DNA from: an uncultured Bacilli bacterium | GTDB taxonomy: Bacteria > Bacillota_I > Bacilli_A > RF39 > UBA660 | Direction: 5' to 3' | Assembly (NCBI GenBank): GCA_947589195.1 | Contig: CANPZX010000003.1 | Span: 1-47,790, forward strand | Length of the DNA stretch: 47,790 bases | Shown here: one piece after another, positions 28,102 through 37,431 of the stretch | Layout of the letters: every line of letters begins with the position of its first letter | How positions within the stretch are numbered: position 1 is the first letter of the stretch | Position numbers and translations under genes: made by a program | The notes under the pieces: model-generated | Seen by the model: the letters and a program-made list of their open reading frames with translations, nothing else | The model's database searches: none | Told to the model about the DNA's origin: nothing

Positions 28102-30293
28102 TGAGCGAAAGAATTGAATTTAAAACTTTTACCAAAATGAGTAAAAATAGTATAGTTGATTTTAAAGAGTTAATAACTTATGCTAAAAATTTAGGCCAAG
28201 AAGCTTTAGCTATCACTGATTATAATAGTTGCGAAATTTTTCCGAAAGTAGATAATTATTTAAAAACCAATAATATTCATAATTTTAAAATTATTTATGG
28301 TACCGTAGTTAATATGTTAGAAAATGATTTTTTAATTCCGATTACGATTTTAGTTAGAAATCAAAAAGGTTTAAAAAATTTATATAAAATTATTAGTCAA
28401 ATTAAAACTACTAATTTAGTTAAATATAATAAAGAGGTAATTACGAGAAAAGAATTAGAACATTTAAGTGAGGGTTTACTTTATGGGGTAGATACTAATT
28501 TTATGATGAATATTTATGAGGATTTAACTAACGAACAAATAAAAGCCGATTTAATTTGGTATGATTTTGTGGAAGTAAAAAGTTTTAAAAACTCTAAAAA
28601 AGATTATTTAACGAAAATTATTAAGTTAGCTAGTGATATACCTAAGATTGTAATTGCTACTGGAGATGTACATTATGTTAAAAATGCGGAAGAAAATGAC
28701 TATAAAATAATTTTTCCCAATCTTGTTAATTCGGCTGATAAATATTTAAAAAGTACAGCAGAAATGCTTAACGATTTTAATTTTTTAAATAATCAAGAAT
28801 TAGCTAATAAATTAGTTATTAAAAATCCTCATCTTTTGGCTAGTTTAATCGAAGATATTAAAATATTTGATGATGAAATTTGTTTACCTAAAATAAAAGA
28901 TAGTCAAAAAATTTTTTTAAATACGGTTTATAAAAAGGCTCATAAATTATATGGAAATAAACTTCATCCTTTAATTGAAAAGCGAATTGAAGAAGAATTA
29001 TATGGCAAAGATAAAACAAGGGGCATTATTAATAATCATTATGAAGTGATTTATTTAATTTATCAAAAGTTAGTTTTATATTCCCATAAATTAGGTTATG
29101 ATGTTTGCCCTCGGGGTAGTGTTGCTTCCTCTTTTATTGCTTATCTAATAGGTATTACTAATATAAATCCGTTGCCACCTCATTACTATTGTCCCTTATG
29201 TCAAGAAACTATTTTTCTGGATAATGATAGTAAGCAAGTTAAAGAGTGTGATAAGTGTCATACCAAAATGATAATTGAAGGTTTTAATATTCCTTATGAA
29301 ACATTTTTAGGTTATAATAGTGATAAAATACCCGATATTGATCTAAATTTTGCCGATGTAATCCAAAAAGATATCCATAATTATTTACAAGAAATGTGGG
29401 GAGAAGATTATACTTTTAAAGCGGGAACTATCGGGACTTTGTCGATAATGGATGCTCAAGAAATAATTTGGCAAAATTGGGAGACTTCTAATTTAGAATT
29501 AGACAAAGGAAAAATGCTTGATTTAGCAATTAAGTTAGAAGGCTTAAAAAGGCGAAATGGTATTCATCCAGGTAGTTTATTTGTAATTCCTAAAGATAAA
29601 GAAATATTTGATTTTACCCCGATTATTTATCCTTATAAAGATAAATTTCTTAAAGCTACTCATTTAGATTATCATGATCTTGCTAAAAATATTTATAAAT
29701 TTGATTTATTAGGTTTTACTATTTTAACTAAACTAAAAGAATTAGAAGATTTAACTAAAGTTAAAATAAAAGATATTCCCTTAAATGATCCTAAAACTTT
29801 AGATTTACTAAAAAGTGGTGATACTTATGGTATATTTGAATTTGATAGTGATTATATAAGAAAAATTATTAAAATACTTAAACCTACAACTTTAACCGAT
29901 TTCATTAAAATATCGAGGATAGTTCATGGCGAAGGAATTTGGAATAATAATGGGGAAAAATTAGTAAAAAATAATGTTTCTTTAACTGATATTATTACTT
30001 GTCGTGATGATATAATGACTTATTTAATAAAACATAAACTTGATGATTATACATCTTTTGAAATAATGGAGATAGTGTGTCTTGGAAAAGCCCAAGAAGA
30101 TAATAAGCAATGGGTTTTGTTAAAGCAAAAAATGATAGATGCTAAAATCGAAGATTGGTTTATAAATAGTTGTCAAAAAATTAAATATTTATTTCCTAAA
30201 GCTCATTGTGTAAGTTATACTCTAAAAGCTTATCAACTTTCTTGGTATAAAGTCCATTTTCCAACTATTTTTGCTACGGTGATTAAAGAATAA
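28101..30293 (+). CDS. Compact PolC-like DNA polymerase III alpha paralog (PHP plus polymerase core)
   Basis: PHP-like ALAITDYNS; CPRGSVASSFIAYL; CPLC...CDKC zinc ribbon; IPDIDLNFAD; YKFDLLGF. Confidence 0.85.
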   Translation: MSERIEFKTFTKMSKNSIVDFKELITYAKNLGQEALAITDYNSCEIFPKVDNYLKTNNIHNFKIIYGTVVNMLENDFLIPITILVRNQKGLKNLYKIISQIKTTNLVKYNKEVITRKELEHLSEGLLYGVDTNFMMNIYEDLTNEQIKADLIWYDFVEVKSFKNSKKDYLTKIIKLASDIPKIVIATGDVHYVKNAEENDYKIIFPNLVNSADKYLKSTAEMLNDFNFLNNQELANKLVIKNPHLLASLIEDIKIFDDEICLPKIKDSQKIFLNTVYKKAHKLYGNKLHPLIEKRIEEELYGKDKTRGIINNHYEVIYLIYQKLVLYSHKLGYDVCPRGSVASSFIAYLIGITNINPLPPHYYCPLCQETIFLDNDSKQVKECDKCHTKMIIEGFNIPYETFLGYNSDKIPDIDLNFADVIQKDIHNYLQEMWGEDYTFKAGTIGTLSIMDAQEIIWQNWETSNLELDKGKMLDLAIKLEGLKRRNGIHPGSLFVIPKDKEIFDFTPIIYPYKDKFLKATHLDYHDLAKNIYKFDLLGFTILTKLKELEDLTKVKIKDIPLNDPKTLDLLKSGDTYGIFEFDSDYIRKIIKILKPTTLTDFIKISRIVHGEGIWNNNGEKLVKNNVSLTDIITCRDDIMTYLIKHKLDDYTSFEIMEIVCLGKAQEDNKQWVLLKQKMIDAKIEDWFINSCQKIKYLFPKAHCVSYTLKAYQLSWYKVHFPTIFATVIKE

Positions 30294-30321
30294 TATTATA
30301 ATAAAATAAGTGAGGTATGAA

Positions 30322-31563
30322 ATGAAAGTAAGAATTTTAAAAGGAACAAACCAAATTGGGGGCTGTATTACCGAAATTACAAGTGATAAAGGAACGAAAA
30401 TTATCATTGATTTTGGTGAAGATTTACCCGATGATTTAGAAAAAAATAAAAAAACTAATCCTAATATTGATGGTTTAACGATAGGCAAAAAGAAATATGA
30501 TGCGGTATTTATTACCCACAGTCATGGCGATCATATTGGTTTAATTAATTATATTTTAGATGATATACCTGTTTATGTTGAAGGACTATCTAAAATAATT
30601 TATACTTTATTATCTGTCTTTACATATAAAGATATAAGATTTAAAACGGAAAACATGGAATTTAAAAAGCCCATTATGGTGAATAATGATATGAAAATTA
30701 CCCCTTATTTAGTTGACCATTCATCATATAATTCAGCCATGATTCTAATTGAAGCAGATGGAAAAAGAATTTTACATACGGGAGATTTTAGAAGTAATGG
30801 TCTAAAAGGTCAAGATTTTGCTCCGACCTTAAAAGAAATAGGACATGTAGATATGATCATTACTGAAGGTACTTCTTTAAGTCGAAAAAATATAGATAAT
30901 GAAACGGAAGAGCAGTTAATGAATAGAGCTCATGAAACATTTTTAAAGTATGATCAAATATTTATTTTACAATCTTCTACTAATATTGATAGATTACAAG
31001 GATTTTATGATCTTGCTAAAATTACAGGGAAAACTTTTATTGAAGATATTTTCACGGCCAATTTAACAACTAGTTTAAATGAGGAAAAGATTCCTAGTCC
31101 CTTTAATAGAGATGATGTTTATACTTGGGTAATAAGTAAATATCGCCAAAACAAAAGTTTAAAATTTAAAAGAAAGTATGTTTATCCTTTTACCGAACGA
31201 ATTAAACAAAAATCTTATAAAAATAAACATTATTGTTTAATGGTAAAAGGTTCGATGTTAGAAGCAATAAAAAAATTATATGCTAAAAATTTTATTGATA
31301 ATGCTTGTCTTATTTATTCCATGTGGGATGGTTATAAAGAAAAAGATGAGATAAAATCTTTTTTAGAAGAAATTAAAAAATATGGAATTAAAGATGTGAT
31401 TAACTTACATACTTCGGGACATGCTGATCGAAAAACTATCAGTATGTTAAATGAACTAGGAGCTAAGAAAGTAATACCTATACATACGACTAATCCCGAA
31501 GAATTAGTAAATATTTTAAATAATGTTGTTTTAGTTGAAGAAAAAGAAGTTATATCTGTGTAA
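30322..31563 (+). CDS. RNase J-like MBL/beta-CASP family hydrolase
   Basis: ITHSHGDHIGLINYIL; ILHTGDFRSNGL; HTSGHADRK. Start at ATG 30322 (MKVRILKGTNQIGG) preferred over track start 30310. Confidence 0.8.
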   Translation: MKVRILKGTNQIGGCITEITSDKGTKIIIDFGEDLPDDLEKNKKTNPNIDGLTIGKKKYDAVFITHSHGDHIGLINYILDDIPVYVEGLSKIIYTLLSVFTYKDIRFKTENMEFKKPIMVNNDMKITPYLVDHSSYNSAMILIEADGKRILHTGDFRSNGLKGQDFAPTLKEIGHVDMIITEGTSLSRKNIDNETEEQLMNRAHETFLKYDQIFILQSSTNIDRLQGFYDLAKITGKTFIEDIFTANLTTSLNEEKIPSPFNRDDVYTWVISKYRQNKSLKFKRKYVYPFTERIKQKSYKNKHYCLMVKGSMLEAIKKLYAKNFIDNACLIYSMWDGYKEKDEIKSFLEEIKKYGIKDVINLHTSGHADRKTISMLNELGAKKVIPIHTTNPEELVNILNNVVLVEEKEVISV

Positions 31564-31589
31564 ATTGGGGAAATGTTTTTTAATTAATT

Positions 31590-31673
31590 GTAAAATCACA
31601 AAAGGAATGAATAGTATTTTTATACAAATTTGGAGTACAACTCCTAATTTGTATAAAAATGTGTGTGATTTTA
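31590..31673. repeat. Long imperfect palindrome upstream of ATPase gene
   Basis: tatacaaatttggagt-aca-actcctaatttgtata core (31621-31655) with outer arms taaaatcaca / tgtgatttta. Confidence 0.7.
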
Positions 31674-31708
31674 TTATGAGTATGATATACTATAAGAGGT
31701 GAGATACT

Positions 31709-32971
31709 ATGGAATACGTAAATAGAACAATAGAAAAAACTCTAAATAATTATATTGGGAAATATCCAGTAATAATGATTACGGGTCCTAGACAAGTTGG
31801 AAAGACAACTTTATTAAATTATTTAAAAAACCAATCAAAAGATAATCTAAATTATGTGACTTTAGATGATGTGATCACTAGAACTCAAGCTAAAGAAGAC
31901 CCTGAACTCTTTTTAAGAAGCCATGAAACTCCATTAGTAATTGATGAATTTCAATATGCTCCAGAACTTCTTTCTTATATAAAGATTACTGTAGATGAAG
32001 CAAGACAAAACGAAATGTTTGGAAGCAAGAAAAAAACAGGTACTCTATATTACTTAACTGGTAGTCAAGTGTTTCAAACAATGAAGAATATAAGTGAGTC
32101 CTTGTCTGGTAGAGTAGGAATATTTGATTTGTTTGCATTTTCAGATCGAGAATTAAACAAATTAGAAGAAACAGTATTTATCCCCAAAATAGAAAATATA
32201 AGAATGAAAGAAGCATTAAAAAGGCTTTCAACCCCAAAATTATTTGAAAGAATTTTAAAAGGAAGTTACCCTGATGTTCATTACGGAAATAAAATACCCG
32301 TAGAAAACTACTATAGTAACTACATAAGAACATATATTGAAAGAGACATAAGAGATTTAATAAATGTAAAAAACGAGAATAAATTTGTTAAGTTTATTTC
32401 TTCGATGGCCGCAAGAACTGGACAAGAGTTTAATGCAAGTAGTGTTGGTGTTGAGGTAAGAATTGATGCTAAAACTGCTGACGAGTGGGTATCAATTCTA
32501 AAAAATACTGGTATTGTATATTTACTCCAGCCCTATGCAAATAATAATGTATCAAGAGCAGTCAAAAGACAAAAACTATATTTTATGGATACAGGACTAG
32601 CATGTTACTTAACGGGATATACCGATGCAACCATATTGGAGAAAAGTGCATATAGTGGAGCAATTTTCGAAACTTATGTGATTAGCGAAATTATAAAATC
32701 ATATACAAATAATGGAATTGATCCAAGAAAACATTTATATTTCTTTAGAGACAATAATCAAAAAGAAATAGATTTACTAGTATTAGATAATAATATTGTA
32801 TATCCTGTTGAAATTAAAAAAAGCAGTAATCCAGGACATGAAGCAATAAAGAATTTCAATGTTGTAGATAAATTTGAAATGGAAAAAGGTAATGGAATAG
32901 TATTATGTTTATGCAAAGAAATATCAGCAATAGATGAAAATAACTATTTTGTTCCAATCGAGTATATATAA
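31709..32971 (+). CDS. ATP-binding protein, AAA_14/DUF4143 family
   Basis: ITGPRQVGKTTLLNYL; LVIDEFQYAPELLSYIK; DLLVLDNNIVYPVEIKKS. Confidence 0.9.
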   Translation: MEYVNRTIEKTLNNYIGKYPVIMITGPRQVGKTTLLNYLKNQSKDNLNYVTLDDVITRTQAKEDPELFLRSHETPLVIDEFQYAPELLSYIKITVDEARQNEMFGSKKKTGTLYYLTGSQVFQTMKNISESLSGRVGIFDLFAFSDRELNKLEETVFIPKIENIRMKEALKRLSTPKLFERILKGSYPDVHYGNKIPVENYYSNYIRTYIERDIRDLINVKNENKFVKFISSMAARTGQEFNASSVGVEVRIDAKTADEWVSILKNTGIVYLLQPYANNNVSRAVKRQKLYFMDTGLACYLTGYTDATILEKSAYSGAIFETYVISEIIKSYTNNGIDPRKHLYFFRDNNQKEIDLLVLDNNIVYPVEIKKSSNPGHEAIKNFNVVDKFEMEKGNGIVLCLCKEISAIDENNYFVPIEYI

Positions 32972-32994
32972 AATTAAAGATGATAATAAAAAAA

Positions 32995-33126
32995 GGGGCT
33001 GTCGCAAAATTAAATAATTTTGCATAAAGCCTCTTTTTAGTATGGATTAATTCCTTTTATTTAAAGGTTAAAACAAAAAAGGACACTGTCCTAAATTAGC
33101 TATTTTACTAATTTTGCGACAGCCCC
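32995..33126. mobile_element. MITE-like element with 18-bp perfect TIRs
   Basis: ggggctgtcgcaaaatta (32995-33012) ... taattttgcgacagcccc (33109-33126); 132 bp, no ORF. Confidence 0.85.
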
Positions 33127-33239
33127 TTGAACTTGTAAATGGTAGAACATCTAAATCATAAAGTAAACCTTCTAAGATATAATATCATTAAAAAATTTAA
33201 AACATTATTATATTATAAATAAAGGTTATCTTTAATCTT

Positions 33240-34268
33240 TTATTCTTCTATATTTTTTTCAAAATAAATACTACAATTATTATTTTCAAACAAACATAAT
33301 TCTTTTGAAGATATTTCATTACTATCGTATTTGTAAATTTTATTGTTATATTCTTCATTTTCTGATGTAATTGTTATGTAATATACATTATCTTTATTTT
33401 CATGAGAATATGTTCCATTGATTTCTTCATTATTATTTTTTATGATAAAAGAATTATCCTCTTTAAACTCGATTGTATAATTTTTATCAGCAGTATTCCA
33501 TTGACCAACAAATCCGTATGGACTTTCTATTGCAAAAGCAATGAATCCTATTATTCCCAAAATAACAGAAATAATAATTGCTTTCTTCTTTGTTAAATTA
33601 CATTTTTCATATATTTGGGGAATTAAAATTAATCCTGCAATAAACCAAATTAATCCACCAACGAAAATTGAATTAGTTAGTAAAGATAAACCACATATAA
33701 AAAATATTATTGGTGCTATATATGGTTTATATTTAGGGGCAATTTTAAAAGATGATTTTTTGTTTTTTTCAACAGTATTTTTTACTACTTGTTTTATATT
33801 AGCTGATGGATGTAAGTAATTTTCGATAACTTCAACATATTCGCTCTTTACATCATCTGGTGCAACTTTTAAAAAGTGCTCATAATACTTATTAATATCA
33901 TTCTCAAACATAATATTATTATCTTTTATTGTAAAATTTCTTGTTCTACATATTAATAATCCTAACCATCCTTGATAATTATTAGGACATTTTTCACTAA
34001 ACTCTAAAAATTTTCTTTTGGCTTTTAAAAATTCTTTCATTTCTACTAATTCATTAGCACTATCTATTAAATCTGAATTTGTTTCTATACCTTCAATACT
34101 TATTGTACCACTTATTTTTAATTTATAACATGCTATTGCTTCATCAACAATAATATTTTGATGGCAATATTCACATTTTGTTTGTTCATCATCTTTGGAT
34201 AATTTTAAAGAGGCCCCACAACTAGGACATTTTGCACTTACTAATTTAACCATTTTATCACACTCCAA
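33240..34268 (-). CDS. Zinc-ribbon membrane protein
   Basis: CPSCGASLKLSKDDEQTKCEYCHQNIIVDE; TM segments. Confidence 0.7.
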   Translation of the reverse strand: MECDKMVKLVSAKCPSCGASLKLSKDDEQTKCEYCHQNIIVDEAIACYKLKISGTISIEGIETNSDLIDSANELVEMKEFLKAKRKFLEFSEKCPNNYQGWLGLLICRTRNFTIKDNNIMFENDINKYYEHFLKVAPDDVKSEYVEVIENYLHPSANIKQVVKNTVEKNKKSSFKIAPKYKPYIAPIIFFICGLSLLTNSIFVGGLIWFIAGLILIPQIYEKCNLTKKKAIIISVILGIIGFIAFAIESPYGFVGQWNTADKNYTIEFKEDNSFIIKNNNEEINGTYSHENKDNVYYITITSENEEYNNKIYKYDSNEISSKELCLFENNNCSIYFEKNIEE

Positions 34269-34345
34269 TTTTAAGTTTTATTTTTTTCCTATTATATCAT
34301 TTTTAAAAAAAAAATGATATAATCTGATTATAGGAGGTAAAGAAT

Positions 34346-34630
34346 ATGAATAATATACTAGTAACTACTGGAGATATTAAGGAAGATTATGAAATTGTAG
34401 ATGCAATTTTTGCATTAGATTCATGTACAGAGGGAGTATTTAAAGGCGCAGACCCTAATAAAGCATTTGATAAAGTTAAAGATGGTTTAAGAAAAAAAGC
34501 CAATGAACTTGGCGCACATGCTGTAATTAATTGTGAATTTGAATATCGTGTTGCTGTATCTCAAGGAATTATGAGTTCTAAACAAGTAATTGAAATTTTT
34601 GCTTACGGAACTGCCGTTAGATTACATTAA
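34346..34630 (+). CDS. YbjQ-like (UPF0145) protein
   Basis: ELGAHAVINCEFEYRVA...EIFAYGTAVRL. Confidence 0.6.
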   Translation: MNNILVTTGDIKEDYEIVDAIFALDSCTEGVFKGADPNKAFDKVKDGLRKKANELGAHAVINCEFEYRVAVSQGIMSSKQVIEIFAYGTAVRLH

Positions 34631-34662
34631 TTATATAAAACAATACTAAAAAATTATAAGAA

Positions 34663-34687
34663 AAAGACACTTTAATTAGTGTCTTCA
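34663..34687 (+). terminator. Hairpin terminator
   Basis: aagacact-ttaatt-agtgtctt. Confidence 0.55.
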
Positions 34688-34778
34688 ATCTTTATATACT
34701 GCGAATTCTTCTACAAAGTAGAAAATGTTCGTATAATCACTAAATGGCGCGGTAATAGAACAAGGTTCCAAATTTTAA

Positions 34779-35033
34779 TTATCTACCTTTTCTTATTTCC
34801 AAGGCATCTTTAACTTTAGAAATTGTTTCAGCATTTGGATGAAGATATTCTGTTATGCTAATGCCATAATTTTGTTTTAATTCTTCTTCATTAATATCTT
34901 CTAAAATCCCAATCAAATCAATCAATTGCTCTATATAAGGATTTTCTGTTGTACTATTAGTTGTAGTTTCCCCAAAACTACTATTGATATCATAATTTTT
35001 TGATTCAGGATTACTGAACTCTTTAAACTCCAT
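34779..35033 (-). CDS. Small hypothetical protein
   Basis: 84-aa ORF with RBS aaggaga upstream on minus strand. Confidence 0.55.
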   Translation of the reverse strand: MEFKEFSNPESKNYDINSSFGETTTNSTTENPYIEQLIDLIGILEDINEEELKQNYGISITEYLHPNAETISKVKDALEIRKGR

Positions 35034-35089
35034 AATTTATCTCCTTAATTTATATCGACAAACCTATTAAGTCTGTTTCAATCTATTGG

Positions 35090-35160
35090 CAGGGGATGAG
35101 AGAATCGAACTCCCAACAGTGGTTTTGGAGACCATTATTATACCATTTAACTAATCCCCT
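35090..35160 (-). tRNA. tRNA-Trp (CCA)
   Basis: Reverse strand AGGGGAT...ctCCAaa...ATCCCCTG, CCA encoded (35087-35089). Confidence 0.9.
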
Positions 35161-35258
35161 AAAAATTAACTAAAGATATAATATCATAAATTTATTAGTA
35201 ATGCTAGTGTTTTATTCGCGAAAATATTAATTGGGCATATGATATCTTAGGTGGTTTT

Positions 35259-35681
35259 ATGCTTATTAATTATACGACTAAAGAGTTAGATTTATTAGCA
35301 AGAATTATGCGGGCTGAAGCTTTAAACGAAGGTGATATTGGTATGCTTATGGTAGGTAATGTAGTAGTTAATCGGGCAATTGCTAATTGTCTTACTTTTA
35401 AAAATGTGCGAAGTATTACCGATGCTATTTATCAAAAAAATCAATTCTCAGGAGTAGATGGTCCCTTATTTCAAGGAGCCGCCACAACTTTAGAAAAAAA
35501 TTTAGCATCTCGGGCTTTAAGAGGGGAATATTATTATCCCGCCACTCATTCCTTATGGTTTTATGCCCCAGGAAGTAATGCTTCCTGTAAAAGTGTTTGG
35601 TATGACCAAAATCTAGCTGGTAGATATAAAAATCATTGTTTTTATCGCCCTGATTCTGGTACTTGTAAAGAATTATATTAA
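35259..35681 (+). CDS. SleB/CwlJ-type cell wall hydrolase
   Basis: LLARIMRAEALNEGDIGMLMVGNVVVNRA; FSGVDGP; THSLWFYAPG. Confidence 0.88.
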   Translation: MLINYTTKELDLLARIMRAEALNEGDIGMLMVGNVVVNRAIANCLTFKNVRSITDAIYQKNQFSGVDGPLFQGAATTLEKNLASRALRGEYYYPATHSLWFYAPGSNASCKSVWYDQNLAGRYKNHCFYRPDSGTCKELY

Positions 35682-35888
35682 TTAATCGTGATTAATCAAA
35701 GCCCGAAAAACAGTTACGATGGCAAGGGCCCCGAAAGCAATACCCATTATTAATAGAAAATCATCATCGAAATATCTATTTAAAAAACGATGAAAAGTAC
35801 TAAAGGTATCTATAAATATATCTTTAGCATCTTTAAAAATTGCTACCCCTTGCCGCCATATAGCATCAAATATATTTAACATTAACAT
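35682..35888 (-). CDS. Small hypothetical membrane protein
   Basis: 68-aa ORF with C-terminal hydrophobic segment. Confidence 0.5.
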   Translation of the reverse strand: MLMLNIFDAIWRQGVAIFKDAKDIFIDTFSTFHRFLNRYFDDDFLLIMGIAFGALAIVTVFRALINHD

Positions 35889-35963
35889 TTTCTAACATCT
35901 CCAAGTATATTATAATATGGACTTGCATTTTATTCAATAATTTGTTATTCTAGTAATGCTTAT

Positions 35964-36037
35964 GGCGGAATTGGTGAAGTGGTTAACACGCCGGATTGTG
36001 GCTCCGGTATGCGTGGGTTCGATCCCCACATTTCGCC
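35964..36037 (+). tRNA. tRNA-His (GTG)
   Basis: G-1 plus acceptor GCGGAAT/ATTTCGC, anticodon GTG, CCA encoded. Confidence 0.93.
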
Positions 36038-36223
36038 CCATATTGAATTTTACGCGCACTATTGTTGCGAAAGATAAGTAAAAGTTCGTGATACTTGGTA
36101 TTATGAGCTTTTTTTACTAATATGATAAAATAAGTCTTAGAATACAATCTGCGAATTTACATACTAAGGAAAAAATGATAAACTATTATTAGTTTTAATA
36201 TTTGAAAGGAAGATAAAATTATT

Positions 36224-37198
36224 ATGTGTACAGCAATAACTTATAATACTAAAAATCATTATTTTGGTAGAAATTTAGATTTAGAATATTCTTATAAAGA
36301 AGCGGTGGTAATAACTCCTCGTAATTATTCTTTTAAGTTCAGAAAAAAAGATTCTATTGCTAAGCATTATGCTTTAATTGGTATGGCTTATGTTGTTGAT
36401 GATTATCCTTTATATTATGATGCTATTAATGAAAAAGGTTTAGGAATGGCCGGTTTAAATTTTCCTAAAAACGCTTGTTATAAAGAAGAACAAACTGATA
36501 AAGATAATATTGCTCCCTTTGAATTTATACCTTGGATTTTAAGTCAATGTGCTAATTTAGAGGAAGCAAAAGCTTTATTAAATAAAATCAATATTGCTAA
36601 GATAAATTATAGTGAACAATTACCCGCTTCACCTCTACATTGGATAATTAGTGATAAAGAAAGTTCACTTACGGTGGAATGTGTAAAAGATGGTTTAAAA
36701 ATATATGATAATCCGGTGGGAGTTTTAACCAATAATCCTACTTTTGATATTCAAATGTTTAATTTAAATAACTATATGAGCTTATCAACTGAACCGCCTG
36801 TTAATAACTTTTCTAAAAAATTAGATTTTGATATTTATAGTCGTGGCATGGGTGCTTTAGGATTACCGGGTGATTTATCAAGTGCATCGAGGTTTGTTAA
36901 AGCAACCTTTACCAAAATGAATTCACTATCTTCGGATTCAGAAATGGCAAGTGTTAGTCAATTTTTCCATATTTTAGGATCAGTAGAACAACAAAGAGGA
37001 TGTGTTCATATGGGATTAGATAAATATGAAATTACTATCTATAGTTCTTGTTGTAATTTAGACTCAGGTATTTATTATTATAAAACTTATGATAATAGTC
37101 AAATAACTAAAGTAGATATGCATAAAGAAGATTTAGACAGTAATAAACTAATATGTTATGATTTAATTGTGGGAGAACATATTTTAAATCAAAATTAA
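36224..37198 (+). CDS. Choloylglycine/bile salt hydrolase family
   Basis: MCTAITY (Cys2), FGRNLDLE, GMAGLNFP, VLTNNPTFD, GLPGDLSSASRFVKATF. Confidence 0.92.
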   Translation: MCTAITYNTKNHYFGRNLDLEYSYKEAVVITPRNYSFKFRKKDSIAKHYALIGMAYVVDDYPLYYDAINEKGLGMAGLNFPKNACYKEEQTDKDNIAPFEFIPWILSQCANLEEAKALLNKINIAKINYSEQLPASPLHWIISDKESSLTVECVKDGLKIYDNPVGVLTNNPTFDIQMFNLNNYMSLSTEPPVNNFSKKLDFDIYSRGMGALGLPGDLSSASRFVKATFTKMNSLSSDSEMASVSQFFHILGSVEQQRGCVHMGLDKYEITIYSSCCNLDSGIYYYKTYDNSQITKVDMHKEDLDSNKLICYDLIVGEHILNQN

Positions 37199-37215
37199 AA
37201 AAAGGATGATGAAAA

Positions 37216-37431
37216 ATGTTAGAATTAAAAATAAATGTTATTGGGATGGAATGTGCTGGGTGTGAAAATCGCCTAAAAAATGCCCTTTATAATTTAAAAG
37301 AAATAGAAAAAGTAGAAGCAAGTTATAAAACAGGTGAAGTTATAATTAAAACTAAAAGTCCCCTTGATGATGCCTTAAAAAACAAAATAATTACTTCCAT
37401 CGAAAATCTTGATTTTAAGGTTGTTATGTAA
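37216..37431 (+). CDS. Heavy-metal-associated (CopZ-like) protein
   Basis: VIGMECAGCENRLKNAL. Confidence 0.85.
   Translation: MLELKINVIGMECAGCENRLKNALYNLKEIEKVEASYKTGEVIIKTKSPLDDALKNKIITSIENLDFKVVM

Noticed and set aside
33402-33819. Plus-strand ORFs opposite the zinc-ribbon membrane protein
   Set aside because: Antisense shadows of 33240-34268; no domain-like sequence.
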